Shown: positions 1 to 8,581 of the stretch, in pieces | Layout: each line of letters starts with the position of its first letter | Numbering within the stretch: the stretch's first letter is position 1 | Source: UBA9464 sp003445095 | GTDB lineage: Bacteria; Verrucomicrobiota; Verrucomicrobiia; Limisphaerales; UBA9464 | NCBI GenBank assembly: GCA_035437945.1 | Contig: DAOMZG010000002.1 | Span: 1-64,000, forward strand | Length of the DNA stretch: 64,000 nucleotides | Direction: 5' to 3' | The notes under the pieces: model-generated | Told to the model about the DNA's origin: nothing | The model's input: only the letters and a program-made list of their open reading frames with translations | Databases searched by the model: none | Program-made: the position numbers and the translations under genes

Positions 1-263
1 GTTGGTAGGGACGTGTTCCACCGCGTCCCACTCTAGACCGAGGCGGGGGTGGAGTTGTTGGGTGTGTGGTGGGAGGTGGTTGAGCAACGAAACGCCCCAG
101 CTTGCCCCGCTGGGATTTTTCGTCACGAGGCGGATTAGATGGGGACGAGGTGGAACTCGCCCTTACCGCCGTTGGCGTTTTGTTTCCCATTTCCCCGAGT
201 GTTCCTCTTCCGAAATGGACATTCCTCCGAGCATCGCAAAGATCCCGTCTGCAACGGCGCGCT
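1..263. other. gene-poor left edge with a small inverted repeat
   Basis: No convincing gene is visible here; the open frames look like shadows or upstream extensions of the glutaminase gene. Positions 8-13 (GGGACG) and 24-29 (CGTCCC) form a 6-bp inverted repeat preceded by GTA. This resembles the two copies of a TAGGGATGGCG hairpin at 16814-16836 and 28919-28941, so it may be a diverged member of the same dispersed family. Confidence 0.4.
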
Positions 264-2111
264 ATGTCTTCTTCTCCGTTCTCCTCACCCCTCGAACAGT
301 ATCTCCAGCATCTTCACGACAAATTTGCACGGCTGGAGGATGGCGCGGTCGCCACTTATATCCCGGAACTCGGTCGCGCACGGCCGGGTTGGTTCGGCAT
401 TGCCATCGCCACGGTTGACGGTCGGGTCTACGAGGTCGGCGACAGCCAAGTCCCCTTCACCATCCAGTCCATTTCCAAACCGTTCGTGTACGGAATGGCG
501 CTCGAAGCGTGCGGGCTCAAGCGGGTGCTTTCCCGAGTTGGGGTCGAACCTTCGGGTGATGCGTTCAACTCGATCAGCTTGGATCCCGCCACCGGCCGAC
601 CCCTCAATCCCATGATCAATGCCGGCGCGATTGCGACCGCCGGCCTGGTGCCTGGCGAAACGCCGGCCGAGCGGTTCCAACTTCTGTTAGAAACCTTCGG
701 CGGATTTGCCGGCCGTACCCTGGAGATGGACGATTCCGTGTACCGTTCCGAGCGCGACACCGGACATCGCAATCGGGCCATCGCCCACCTGCTCCGGAAT
801 TTTGAAATGCTAACCGGCAATCCCGAAGAGGCGCTCGACCTCTACTTCCGGCAATGCTCCATCTCCGTCACTTGCCGTGATCTGGCGGTCATGGCGGCCA
901 GCCTAGCCAACGGTGGCGTGAATCCAGTGACCAGTCGCCGAATGTTGGCGCCGCACAACACGGGTCGCCTCCTCAGCATCATGAGCTCGTGCGGCATGTA
1001 TGACTATTCAGGTGAATGGATCTACAAAGTGGGAATGCCCGCCAAGAGTGGTGTGGCAGGCGGCCTCTTGGCAGTGTTGCCGGGGCAATTGGGCGTCGGG
1101 GTCTTCTCGCCACCGCTCGACGCCAAGGGTAATAGCGTCCGCGGTATCCGCGTGTGTTACGACCTGGCCCACGACTTCGGCCTGCACCTTTTCAATACAC
1201 CGCGAGTCGTCACCTCCGCCTTGCGCCACGCCCGCACCGGCGCCGAAGTGCGGAGTCGGCGGATCCGGGTTAAGGCCGAGCTGGATCTCCTCCGAGCCCA
1301 CGGCCGGTCGATCCGCATCTATTCGCTCCGGGGACGTCTGATTTTTGCCTCGCTGGAGCCGGTCATGCGCGCGGTCCTCGAAGAGGCGGGGGGGAACACA
1401 CACGTGATCCTCGACCTTTCACAAGTAGTCGACCTCGATCGGGCCTGTTGCCGACTTTTGTTCGAGCTGCGAGATCAGTTAATCCGCCAAGGCGTTCGAA
1501 CCCACTTCACCGGCGCGGAGGATAAGCTGCTGCTGCGTGATTATGTGGTCGCGAGGTTACAGGAGGACGGCTGGGAATCACTTTGTGCCTTCGCCACCGT
1601 GGATCAGGCGTTGGAAGCCTGTGAGAATGAACTCTTGCGCCGACACGGCTCTGAGCGGCCCCCCGCTGACGAGGTGCCACTACCTGACCATGAATTGTGC
1701 CGCGGACTCACGCCCGAGGAGATCGACGACCTATCGAAACGTTTGACCCGAATCGAATACCCGGCCGGAGCCGAAGTGTTTGCCGCCGGATCAGTCGCCG
1801 ACGCGATGTATTTCCTCGTTCGTGGCGAAGTCGGAATCTTCCTCAAAACATCCGACTCGGGAGAACAACTCATCAGCCGGCTAGGACCGGGAACGAGCTT
1901 TGGCGAAGTAGCGCTGGTCGATCGCGAACCCCGATCCGCCACCGTCCGAGCGCTCGAACCGATCCAAACGTGGCGCCTGGCCTTTGATCGCTTTGACCGC
2001 CTTGGATTGGAAGGCTCGGGACAAATCCAGACCAAGTTATACGGCAATCTGGCGAGTGTCCTGGCGGCCCGATTGCGCAGCGCGAACGCGGAGATCCGCA
2101 GCCTAAAATGA
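264..2111 (+). CDS. glsA: glutaminase fused to STAS and cyclic-nucleotide-binding domains
   Basis: Predicted to hydrolyse L-glutamine to glutamate and ammonia in the cytoplasm. Residues about 20-310 match the serine-dependent beta-lactamase-fold glutaminase family: the Ser-x-x-Lys catalytic pair is in QSISKPF (S69, K72), and NPMINAGAI and the glycine-rich SGVAGGLL segment follow. Residues about 325-430 look like a STAS domain (VILDLSQVVDLD). Residues about 480-600 are a cNMP-binding domain with the phosphate-binding cassette FGEVAL...RSATV. A plain bacterial glutaminase is about 310 aa, so half of this 615-aa protein is regulatory. The ATG at 264 was chosen because family similarity starts there, although the frame is open further upstream. 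The stop overlaps the next start (ATGA). The enzyme call is strong; control by a cyclic nucleotide is inferred. Confidence 0.88.
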   Translation: MSSSPFSSPLEQYLQHLHDKFARLEDGAVATYIPELGRARPGWFGIAIATVDGRVYEVGDSQVPFTIQSISKPFVYGMALEACGLKRVLSRVGVEPSGDAFNSISLDPATGRPLNPMINAGAIATAGLVPGETPAERFQLLLETFGGFAGRTLEMDDSVYRSERDTGHRNRAIAHLLRNFEMLTGNPEEALDLYFRQCSISVTCRDLAVMAASLANGGVNPVTSRRMLAPHNTGRLLSIMSSCGMYDYSGEWIYKVGMPAKSGVAGGLLAVLPGQLGVGVFSPPLDAKGNSVRGIRVCYDLAHDFGLHLFNTPRVVTSALRHARTGAEVRSRRIRVKAELDLLRAHGRSIRIYSLRGRLIFASLEPVMRAVLEEAGGNTHVILDLSQVVDLDRACCRLLFELRDQLIRQGVRTHFTGAEDKLLLRDYVVARLQEDGWESLCAFATVDQALEACENELLRRHGSERPPADEVPLPDHELCRGLTPEEIDDLSKRLTRIEYPAGAEVFAAGSVADAMYFLVRGEVGIFLKTSDSGEQLISRLGPGTSFGEVALVDREPRSATVRALEPIQTWRLAFDRFDRLGLEGSGQIQTKLYGNLASVLAARLRSANAEIRSLK

Positions 2112-3271
2112 GTAAAGAAATTGAGGACGAACGTTCCCGCCGTTGGCGCCTCATTTTGGGTGGCGCGGCCGATGATCCCGCCGGCGGCTTAAAAGCTCTC
2201 GCCGGCGCCGACCTGGCAATGGACCAGGCGCTCAGTGCCCTTTACGAGAGCGACCGCCGCGGGGGACTCGGCTCGTCATGTCCCAATGTGGCCCGGTGGC
2301 TCGGCGACATCCGACAATACTTTCCGACGTCCGTCGTCCAGGTGATGCAAAAGGACGCCCTCGAGCGACTGGATTTGAAGCAGATGCTGTTTGAGCCGGA
2401 ATTGTTGAAAACCGTCGAGCCGGACGTGCAGCTCGTGTCGCAGTTGCTCGCGCTCAAAAACATTTTGCCCAACAAAACCAAAGACACGGCGCGAGCCGTC
2501 GTTCAAAAGGTCGTGGATGAACTCAAGCGCAAGCTCGAACAACCCACGCGACAGGCCGTGATCGGGAGTTTAAATCGGGCCTCCCGTAATCGTCGGCCTC
2601 GCCCCAACGAAATCGACTGGCATCGGACCATTCGCGCCAATCTCAAGCATTACCAACCCGAACACCGCACCCTGATTCCGGAAGCTCGGATCGGTTTTGG
2701 GCGCCGCCGATCCTCATTGCGCGACATCGTGCTCTGCGTAGACCAAAGCGGCTCGATGGCGTCCAGTGTGGTGTACGCCGGCGTTTTCAGCGCCGTCTTG
2801 GCGAGCCTGCCCAGTGTGAGCACCACGATGGTGGTGTTTGACACGGCCGTGGTTGACTTGACCGATAAACTGACCGACCCGGTGGAAGTGCTGTTCGGCA
2901 CTCAACTGGGTGGCGGCACCGATATCAATCTAGCACTCGCTTACTGCCAGGGCCGAATCCGCAACCCGCAAGACACTATTTTGGTCTTAATTAGTGATCT
3001 CTTCGAAGGTGGCGAGGCGAGGGAAATGCTGAAGCGAATGGCCACGCTGGTCGCATCCGGCGTCCAAGTTATCGGCCTGCTGGCGCTCAACGACGAGGGC
3101 GCCCCGATGTTCGACCAAAACCACGCCGCCGCGTTCGCGGCGCTCGGTATTTCTGCCTTCGCTTGTACCCCGGACTTGTTCCCCGACCTGATGGCGGCCG
3201 CAATCCAGCGTCAGGACATTGGACGTTGGGTAGCCGCTCAAGGCATCGTGACCTCGCGCGCTCGGAGTTAA
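2108..3271 (+). CDS. VWA domain protein (CoxE-like)
   Basis: 387 aa with a C-terminal von Willebrand A domain. The metal-ion-dependent adhesion site is seen as DQSGS at residues 212-216, with GGGTD near residue 272 and LISDLFEGG further on. The N-terminal half is helical and charged with no signal peptide, so the protein is probably cytoplasmic. VWA proteins of this layout usually work with MoxR-type AAA ATPases or as metal-dependent scaffolds, but no MoxR gene lies in the window. The start codon overlaps the glutaminase stop by 4 bp (ATGA), implying translational coupling and a shared role. The partner and substrate are unknown. Confidence 0.82.
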   Translation: MSKEIEDERSRRWRLILGGAADDPAGGLKALAGADLAMDQALSALYESDRRGGLGSSCPNVARWLGDIRQYFPTSVVQVMQKDALERLDLKQMLFEPELLKTVEPDVQLVSQLLALKNILPNKTKDTARAVVQKVVDELKRKLEQPTRQAVIGSLNRASRNRRPRPNEIDWHRTIRANLKHYQPEHRTLIPEARIGFGRRRSSLRDIVLCVDQSGSMASSVVYAGVFSAVLASLPSVSTTMVVFDTAVVDLTDKLTDPVEVLFGTQLGGGTDINLALAYCQGRIRNPQDTILVLISDLFEGGEAREMLKRMATLVASGVQVIGLLALNDEGAPMFDQNHAAAFAALGISAFACTPDLFPDLMAAAIQRQDIGRWVAAQGIVTSRARS

Positions 3272-3274
3272 TGA

Positions 3275-3297
3275 CCGGTTCCAGAATCTGGAACCGG
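3275..3297. terminator. perfect inverted repeat between convergent genes
   Basis: CCGGTTCCAGA at 3275-3285 and its exact reverse complement at 3287-3297 are separated by one base. The element lies 3 bp after the VWA stop and about 30 bp before the stop of the opposing zinc-ribbon gene. There is no T-tract, so it may be a bidirectional 3' end-stabilising hairpin rather than a classical intrinsic terminator. Confidence 0.5.
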
Positions 3298-3328
3298 AGC
3301 CACGAACTTGGCCCCGGCGCTCCCATAT

Positions 3329-4045
3329 CTACGGCTCCATGTCGCGGGTGTAATAGAGAATCCGAGTGCAATTGGGACAAAACACCAATTCCTGCTGAGC
3401 CTTGGCTTTCAGGAAATCCTGCTGGGTCAGTTTCATGTGGCAGCCGCCGCAAATGGCCCCAGTAACCCCCACGACGACATTGTCGCCTCTTTTTTCCACC
3501 AGGCGGTCATACTTACTCAGCGTTCCCGGGTCCACATCGGCCGCGAGGCGCTGTCGATCACCACGAATGGCCGCGAGGTCCGCGGTTAGGTTTCCTTCCC
3601 GGGCAGCAAGGTCGGAGATCAGCTTATCCACAGTGGCCTTTTCCGTGGCCGCCAATTGCGCGGCGGCTGCCAGCTCTCGAGTAGCCGTTTCGGCCTGCTC
3701 CATCAATACCAACTCCTGATCTTCCAACGCGGTAATCTCGCTGCGCGTCGTGTCAATTTGGTGGGTGAAACGTCGGTATTCCTCGTTGCTTTTGGTTGCC
3801 CCTTGCTGGGTTTCAATTTTGCGGATGAATTCTTCCTTCGACTTCACCTCAAGCTCCAAGCGCTTGCGTTCGCTTTCGAGGTGGCGAGTTCGCTGTTTCA
3901 GATCGTCGGCGGCGGCCGCATTGCGAGCCGCGCGCTCCTGCAACCGGCGGCGCTGAAGCGGCAGGTCGGCCAGCTCAGTCTCCAACCGGAGGCGTTTGCG
4001 GTCGCGGTCCTGTAGCACCAAGAGCCGCTCAATCACTGGAAGCAT
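3329..4045 (-). CDS. coiled-coil protein with C-terminal C4 zinc ribbon (DUF164/CdsZ type)
   Basis: About 239 aa. A long charged coiled coil (residues about 10-175) is followed by a zinc ribbon with CGGC and, about 20 residues later, CPNC. This is the layout of the zf-RING_7 / DUF164 family, which includes chlamydial CT398 (CdsZ). Members are thought to be scaffold or nucleic-acid-related proteins; CT398 has been reported to interact with type III secretion components and sigma-54. The ATG at 4045 starts MLPVIERL; an in-frame ATG at 4090 would add 15 residues and overlap the divergent HtrA region. No type III secretion genes are in the window, so the role here is unknown. Confidence 0.75.
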   Translation of the reverse strand: MLPVIERLLVLQDRDRKRLRLETELADLPLQRRRLQERAARNAAAADDLKQRTRHLESERKRLELEVKSKEEFIRKIETQQGATKSNEEYRRFTHQIDTTRSEITALEDQELVLMEQAETATRELAAAAQLAATEKATVDKLISDLAAREGNLTADLAAIRGDRQRLAADVDPGTLSKYDRLVEKRGDNVVVGVTGAICGGCHMKLTQQDFLKAKAQQELVFCPNCTRILYYTRDMEP

Positions 4046-4133
4046 CGGCGGGAACGCTATCGACGGCACCCACTGAGGGTCAATGGCCACGGCGGACAGT
4101 TGCAGGATATGCTCGGAGTTTTACTCTGCGCTC

Positions 4134-5627
4134 ATGCGATGGACGCGCAGCGTCGGGTTGACGGCGGTAGCACTCTCGATGACCGCAGTGGGCATCGAAG
4201 CGTGGACCGCGGATCGGCCCATCAGCCCGGCCCGGGAGCTGGCGCGCCAGTTGGATCAGGCGTTTGTCGAAGTCGCCGACGAAGTGTCACCCGCGGTGGT
4301 GGTGATCGATGTCGCGCAGCGGGACGAGGACACTGAAGAAACCCCGGCCGCTCGGCACCCGTGGTTCGATTTACTGCCCGAAGAATGGCGCGGCCCATTC
4401 CGTCGTGACCGAGCGGAATCGGACGACAAACCACCCGGACCCCCGGAGTTCAATGGGCAAGGATCCGGCATGATCATCGACCCGGAAGGGCGGATACTAA
4501 CCAATCACCATGTCGTCGAGGACGCTGAACGCATTCGCGTTCGGCTCAAAGACGGCCGCTCCTTTGAAGCCGAAGTCCGGGGTCTGGATGCAACTTCGGA
4601 TCTCGCCGTGCTGCAGTTGAAAGGCGCTCCCAAGGATCTGCCGGTCGTAAGGTTCGGAGATTCCGATGCGGTGCGGATTGGGCAGTTCGCGATCGCTATT
4701 GGGGCTCCCTTTCGGCTCGACTACACCATTACCTATGGACACGTCAGCGCTAAAGGGCGCACATCGGTGGTACCTTCGATGCTGGGTGGCGGGATGATGG
4801 AGCAGGATTTCCTCCAAACCGACGCCAATATCAATCCGGGAAACTCAGGGGGGCCACTGGTCAACATTGACGGTGAAGTCATCGGCGTGATCTCGATGAT
4901 TCGCGGACTCAATTCCGGAATTGGCTTCGCGATCCCAGCCAATCTAGCGCGCGAAATTGGCGCCCGGTTAGTTGCGGACGGCAAGTTCGTGCGTTCGTGG
5001 TTGGGATTGTCGATCAGTTCGTTGCGCGACGAAGAGGAAGTTCAGGCTTTGGTGCCCGGGTTGGCCGATGGCGTCGTGGTCATCGACGTCCGGCCAGACG
5101 GCCCGGCCCGCGAGGCAAGACCTGCTCTGGAGGCGAGAGACGTCATCATCGCTGTCGATGGAAAAACCGTCACGAACCCAGCCGATTTTAAGTCGCAAGT
5201 TAGCCGCAAACCGCCCGGAAGTGTGGTTCTGCTCAAGGTTCAAAGGCAGGCGGAATCGCTTCAGGTCGAAGTGGTGGCGGCCGAAAAGCCGGCCCGGATC
5301 CCGCTGATTGGGCGAACTCGCCCGAGCCCAGCGGAGCGTGAATCCTACTTCCTAGGAATGACGCTCAAAGTGTTGTCCTCGGCCGAAGCAAAAAAGGCCC
5401 AAGTCGCGGGTGGGATTGTGGTCACTCAACTCGAGGCCGATAGCGTCGCGGCCGCCCGCGGAGTCCTAGTAGGGGACGTCATCACGGAGATCAACCATCG
5501 GCCGGTGACGTCGAACCGTCAGGTTTCTGAGGCCATTCAGAATGCCAATTTGGCTCGAGGTGTGGTGTTGAACTTCACTCGCGACGGCAAGAGCGACTAC
5601 CGGATCTTGAAGGATGCGGAAGAGTGA
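4134..5627 (+). CDS. HtrA/Deg-family periplasmic serine protease with two PDZ domains
   Basis: Predicted envelope protease/chaperone for misfolded exported proteins. With the ATG at 4134 the protein is 497 aa and begins with a hydrophobic signal sequence; the ATG at 4083 would add 17 residues before it. The catalytic triad is His126 (TNHHVV), Asp156 (TSDLAV) and Ser238 (GNSGGP). Two PDZ domains follow, at about residues 280-375 and 405-495, as in DegP/DegQ. An acidic, proline-rich loop (about residues 60-105) precedes the protease core. It is convergent with the rhodanese gene. Family assignment is firm; substrate is unknown. Confidence 0.9.
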   Translation: MRWTRSVGLTAVALSMTAVGIEAWTADRPISPARELARQLDQAFVEVADEVSPAVVVIDVAQRDEDTEETPAARHPWFDLLPEEWRGPFRRDRAESDDKPPGPPEFNGQGSGMIIDPEGRILTNHHVVEDAERIRVRLKDGRSFEAEVRGLDATSDLAVLQLKGAPKDLPVVRFGDSDAVRIGQFAIAIGAPFRLDYTITYGHVSAKGRTSVVPSMLGGGMMEQDFLQTDANINPGNSGGPLVNIDGEVIGVISMIRGLNSGIGFAIPANLAREIGARLVADGKFVRSWLGLSISSLRDEEEVQALVPGLADGVVVIDVRPDGPAREARPALEARDVIIAVDGKTVTNPADFKSQVSRKPPGSVVLLKVQRQAESLQVEVVAAEKPARIPLIGRTRPSPAERESYFLGMTLKVLSSAEAKKAQVAGGIVVTQLEADSVAAARGVLVGDVITEINHRPVTSNRQVSEAIQNANLARGVVLNFTRDGKSDYRILKDAEE

Positions 5628-5713
5628 AGCCGGGGATCTACGATCAGCGCGATTCGGTCGAACCGCGGTTCTTCTCAGCTTCTTCCGCCGTGCTATGGCT
5701 CAGCCTGATCAGG

Positions 5714-6163
5714 CTACTTGGCCACTGGCTTGCCCGCCTGTTTCCAGGCCGTTAAGCCTCCTTCCAGGTTGATCAGGTTGGTGAACCCGAGCGATTCCAT
5801 CTTGGTGCACGCCTTGGCGCTTCGCACGCCGGCCGCGCAGTGCACCAAATACTGTTTCGATTTGTCCAAATTGGCCAGTCGCTCCGCGAAATCGGGTGCC
5901 TTGAAGTCCAGCAATACAGCCCCCGGCAAATGGCCCTGCGCGAATTCCGACGGAGTTCGGACGTCCAAGATCACCGCGTTCGTGTTGGATCGGAGTTTGT
6001 CGAATTGTTCTACCCCAAGATTCTTGGTCACCGGGGGCTTGGCGGTCGAAGCAGAGGAAGCACCCGTGGTCCCAGGGGATGCGCCGCGAGGCTCCTGAGC
6101 CCGCAGCCGTCCCACGGTAAGATAAACAAGCAGGACGAGCAGGACGGCCGCCAGGTAAAGCAT
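5714..6163 (-). CDS. membrane-anchored or exported rhodanese-like protein
   Basis: 149 aa: an N-terminal hydrophobic segment (LYLAAVLLVLLVYLTV) is followed by a linker and a single rhodanese domain. The active-site loop contains Cys in VHCAAGVRS, and LDVRTPSEFAQGHLPGA is the classic rhodanese entry motif. The likely role is periplasmic sulfane-sulfur transfer or persulfide handling. The ATG at 6163 gives the short leader directly before the membrane segment, whereas upstream in-frame starts would put a long non-family stretch in front. It is divergent from pta. A 14-bp palindrome (5702-5715) overlaps the stop codon and may act as a 3' hairpin between this gene and the HtrA gene. Confidence 0.82.
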   Translation of the reverse strand: MLYLAAVLLVLLVYLTVGRLRAQEPRGASPGTTGASSASTAKPPVTKNLGVEQFDKLRSNTNAVILDVRTPSEFAQGHLPGAVLLDFKAPDFAERLANLDKSKQYLVHCAAGVRSAKACTKMESLGFTNLINLEGGLTAWKQAGKPVAK

Positions 6164-6251
6164 GGTTTTCACTTGTGGGTGATCCGAATGAAGCGGACTC
6201 GGTGGGCAATGGCAATTGCGGTTTAGCCCACCAGAGTTTACATCCCCGGCC

Positions 6252-7322
6252 ATGCGCTTCATTGGTGGCGTTTACGAGAAGCTCCAGCGGCATCCAAAAC
6301 GGATCGTTTTCCCGGAGGGCACCGAGCCCCGAGTGTTGCAGGCCGCGCGACAATTCTATTCTTTGAGGTTGGGCGTTCCCATTCTTCTTGGAGATCGCCA
6401 AGAGGTGAAGTCCGCCGCCGAGGCCCTAAGCGTCAACCTCGAGGGCATCCGTTTGATCAATCCGACCCAAAGCTCCGACCTGGACAGCTTCGTCAAACGT
6501 TTCGTGCTGATTCGTCGCGGGAAAGGGATCGCGGAAGCGGAGGCGCGGGAGGCGATGACCAAACCCAACTATTTTGGGGCAATGATGGTCGCGATGAAAC
6601 AAGCCGACGGCTTGGTTTCGGGTGCGAGCGAGATCTCTGGCGGTGTCCTGCGGCCGCTATTTCAGATCATCAAAGTGGCCCCCCGAACGACGACCGCTTC
6701 ATCATGCATGGTCATGGAGGTCGAAGATACGCGCTTCGGAGAAAAGGGAGTCCTGTTCATGGGCGATTGCGGTGTCATTCCGGATCCGTCGGTGGAACAA
6801 CTGGCCGAAATCGGACTGAGCATCGCTCGGCTGGCGCGCCAAATATTGGGAACGCGACCTCGGGTGGCGTTCCTGAGCTATTCCACCCAAGGCAGCGCGA
6901 CTCATCCGAGTGTGCTCAAGGTCAGGGCTGCTACGGCGCTCGCCCAGCAGCGGGCCAACGCCGAATCGTTTGACGCTGATTTCGATGGGGAACTCCAGGT
7001 CGACGCGGCCTTAATCCCCGAAATCGCGGCGCGGAAACTGCCGGAAAGTCGTGTGGCTGGCCGCGCCAACGTACTGGTCTTTCCGGACCTCAACTCTGGC
7101 AACATCGCCCACAAGCTCATTCAGCATATCGCGCGCGCCAACGCCTACGGTCAGATCCTCTTGGGCCTGGATCGTCCCGCCGCCGACCTATCCCGCGGTA
7201 GCTCGGCGCACGACATCTTGGGCGTGGCCGCGATCATCGGCCTCCAAAGCATCGAGTATAATAAGCTTTATCCCGGCGCCGGCGACGCGCTTCCTGGAGA
7301 CATTCATATTCCGGGGGAGTGA
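6252..7322 (+). CDS. pta: phosphate acetyltransferase, catalytic domain only
   Basis: Interconverts acetyl-CoA plus phosphate and acetyl phosphate plus CoA in the cytoplasm. The 356-aa protein is the single PTA_PTB catalytic domain, the length of short-form Pta. Recognisable segments are RIVFPEG near the N-terminus, GLVSGASEISGGVLRP, STQGSATHPS, DGELQVDAAL and VLVFPDLNSGNI. The ATG at 6252 places RIVFPEG about 17 residues in, as is usual. The gene after it encodes the BioD-like/DRTGG part that is fused N-terminally in long Pta proteins. No acetate kinase gene is in the window. Confidence 0.92.
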   Translation: MRFIGGVYEKLQRHPKRIVFPEGTEPRVLQAARQFYSLRLGVPILLGDRQEVKSAAEALSVNLEGIRLINPTQSSDLDSFVKRFVLIRRGKGIAEAEAREAMTKPNYFGAMMVAMKQADGLVSGASEISGGVLRPLFQIIKVAPRTTTASSCMVMEVEDTRFGEKGVLFMGDCGVIPDPSVEQLAEIGLSIARLARQILGTRPRVAFLSYSTQGSATHPSVLKVRAATALAQQRANAESFDADFDGELQVDAALIPEIAARKLPESRVAGRANVLVFPDLNSGNIAHKLIQHIARANAYGQILLGLDRPAADLSRGSSAHDILGVAAIIGLQSIEYNKLYPGAGDALPGDIHIPGE

Positions 7323-7390
7323 GCCCTTACGTGGAATCACTCAGCTTGACTCGTCCTGCCTGACTTACCCACTCAACGTCGCTTTTCGCC

Positions 7391-8539
7391 GTGCTGCTAA
7401 ACACTGCCACTCCCCGGGTTTTTATCGCGGCCACGCGGCAAAACGACGGAAAAACCACCAATTCGCTGGGCCTGTTGGCGGCGCTCCAGCGGCGGTTCGG
7501 TCGCATCGGCTATATCAAACCGGTCGGCCAACGCTTCGTCGAAATTGACGCCGAAAAGATTGATGAAGATTCGGTGTTGATGGACCGGGTGTTTCGATTG
7601 AATTGCCCGCTGGTGGACATGTCGCCCATTGCCGTCGAACCCGACTTCACGCGGCGCTACCTGCAATCATCGAACTTCGATGTGCTGGTGAAGAGGATTC
7701 ACAAAGCATTCGATCGCGTGGCCTGGGAAAAAGATTTCGTTCTTTGCGAGGGCACCGGGCACGCCGGAGTCGGCAGTGTTTTCGACCTGAGCAATGCGAC
7801 GGTCGCGCGCGTGTTGAATGCCAAGGTGGTTATCGTCACGCGCGGCGGAATTGGACTGCCCATCGATGAAGTCACGTTGAACCGCGCCTTGTTTGAGAAG
7901 GAAGGAGTCGAGGTCATCGGTGTGATTCTCAATAAGGTTCTTCCCGAAAAGCTCGATTATATCTCGGAGTTTGCCGAGAAGGGACTCCGCCGAAAAGGAC
8001 TCAAACTATTAGGCGTCGTCCCCCATCTCCCGATTCTGTCGAGTCCGACGGTTGATCTCATTCGGGAAGATTTGCGCGCGCAAGTGCTCAACTCCTCCCG
8101 GCAGGTTCACAATATCGTGGATCGGGTCATCATCGGCGCCATGAGCGCCGCGCAAGCCACCGCACGATTTAAGCGCGGCGTCTTGCTCATCGTGCCGGCG
8201 GACCGAAGCGACATTATCAAAGCGGCTGGTGAATACTTGGAGCGAGGGGGACATTTGGCGGGAATCGTCTTATCGGACGACATTCCTCCGTCGTCTTCGG
8301 TCCTCAAGCATGCGGCTCAATTCTCCTGTCCAGTGCTTTGGTCGGATTCCGATAGCTACACGGTCGCGAGCCGGGTCCATGACCTGATTGTGAAAATCCG
8401 CCCCGACGACACTGAGAAGATCAAGCTCGTCCAGGAGTTGATCGCGACGCACGTGAAGCTGGACAAAATTCTGGAGGCACTCGAAGGCGGGGGCCGTTGC
8501 GGACAAGGCCGAAAAGCAGTCCCACCGCCGCAGGTTTGA
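7391..8539 (+). CDS. BioD-like P-loop protein with DRTGG domain, detached Pta regulatory module
   Basis: 382 aa. The N-terminal domain (about 1-215) is a dethiobiotin-synthetase-like P-loop fold: RVFIAATRQNDGKTT is the phosphate-binding loop, and CEGTGHAGVGSVFDLSNA follows. The C-terminal part (about 230-345) is a DRTGG-type domain, including a variant of the signature in ADRSDI. In long bacterial Pta (E. coli type) these two domains precede the catalytic domain and respond to metabolites. Here they are a separate gene 68 bp downstream of pta. I infer a regulatory subunit or partner of Pta, not dethiobiotin synthesis, because no biotin genes are nearby. Confidence 0.8.
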   Translation: MLLNTATPRVFIAATRQNDGKTTNSLGLLAALQRRFGRIGYIKPVGQRFVEIDAEKIDEDSVLMDRVFRLNCPLVDMSPIAVEPDFTRRYLQSSNFDVLVKRIHKAFDRVAWEKDFVLCEGTGHAGVGSVFDLSNATVARVLNAKVVIVTRGGIGLPIDEVTLNRALFEKEGVEVIGVILNKVLPEKLDYISEFAEKGLRRKGLKLLGVVPHLPILSSPTVDLIREDLRAQVLNSSRQVHNIVDRVIIGAMSAAQATARFKRGVLLIVPADRSDIIKAAGEYLERGGHLAGIVLSDDIPPSSSVLKHAAQFSCPVLWSDSDSYTVASRVHDLIVKIRPDDTEKIKLVQELIATHVKLDKILEALEGGGRCGQGRKAVPPPQV

Positions 8540-8581
8540 TTGCCGATGGGTTCGCGATCCCGCTAATCTCGCGACACCTCC

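Noticed and set aside
2..418. Open frame at the left edge
   Set aside because: It is low-complexity and runs in a different frame from the glutaminase; no family similarity is visible.
4083..4133. Extended N-terminus of the HtrA protease
   Set aside because: The ATG at 4134 places the signal peptide directly at the N-terminus; the extra 17 residues break that pattern.
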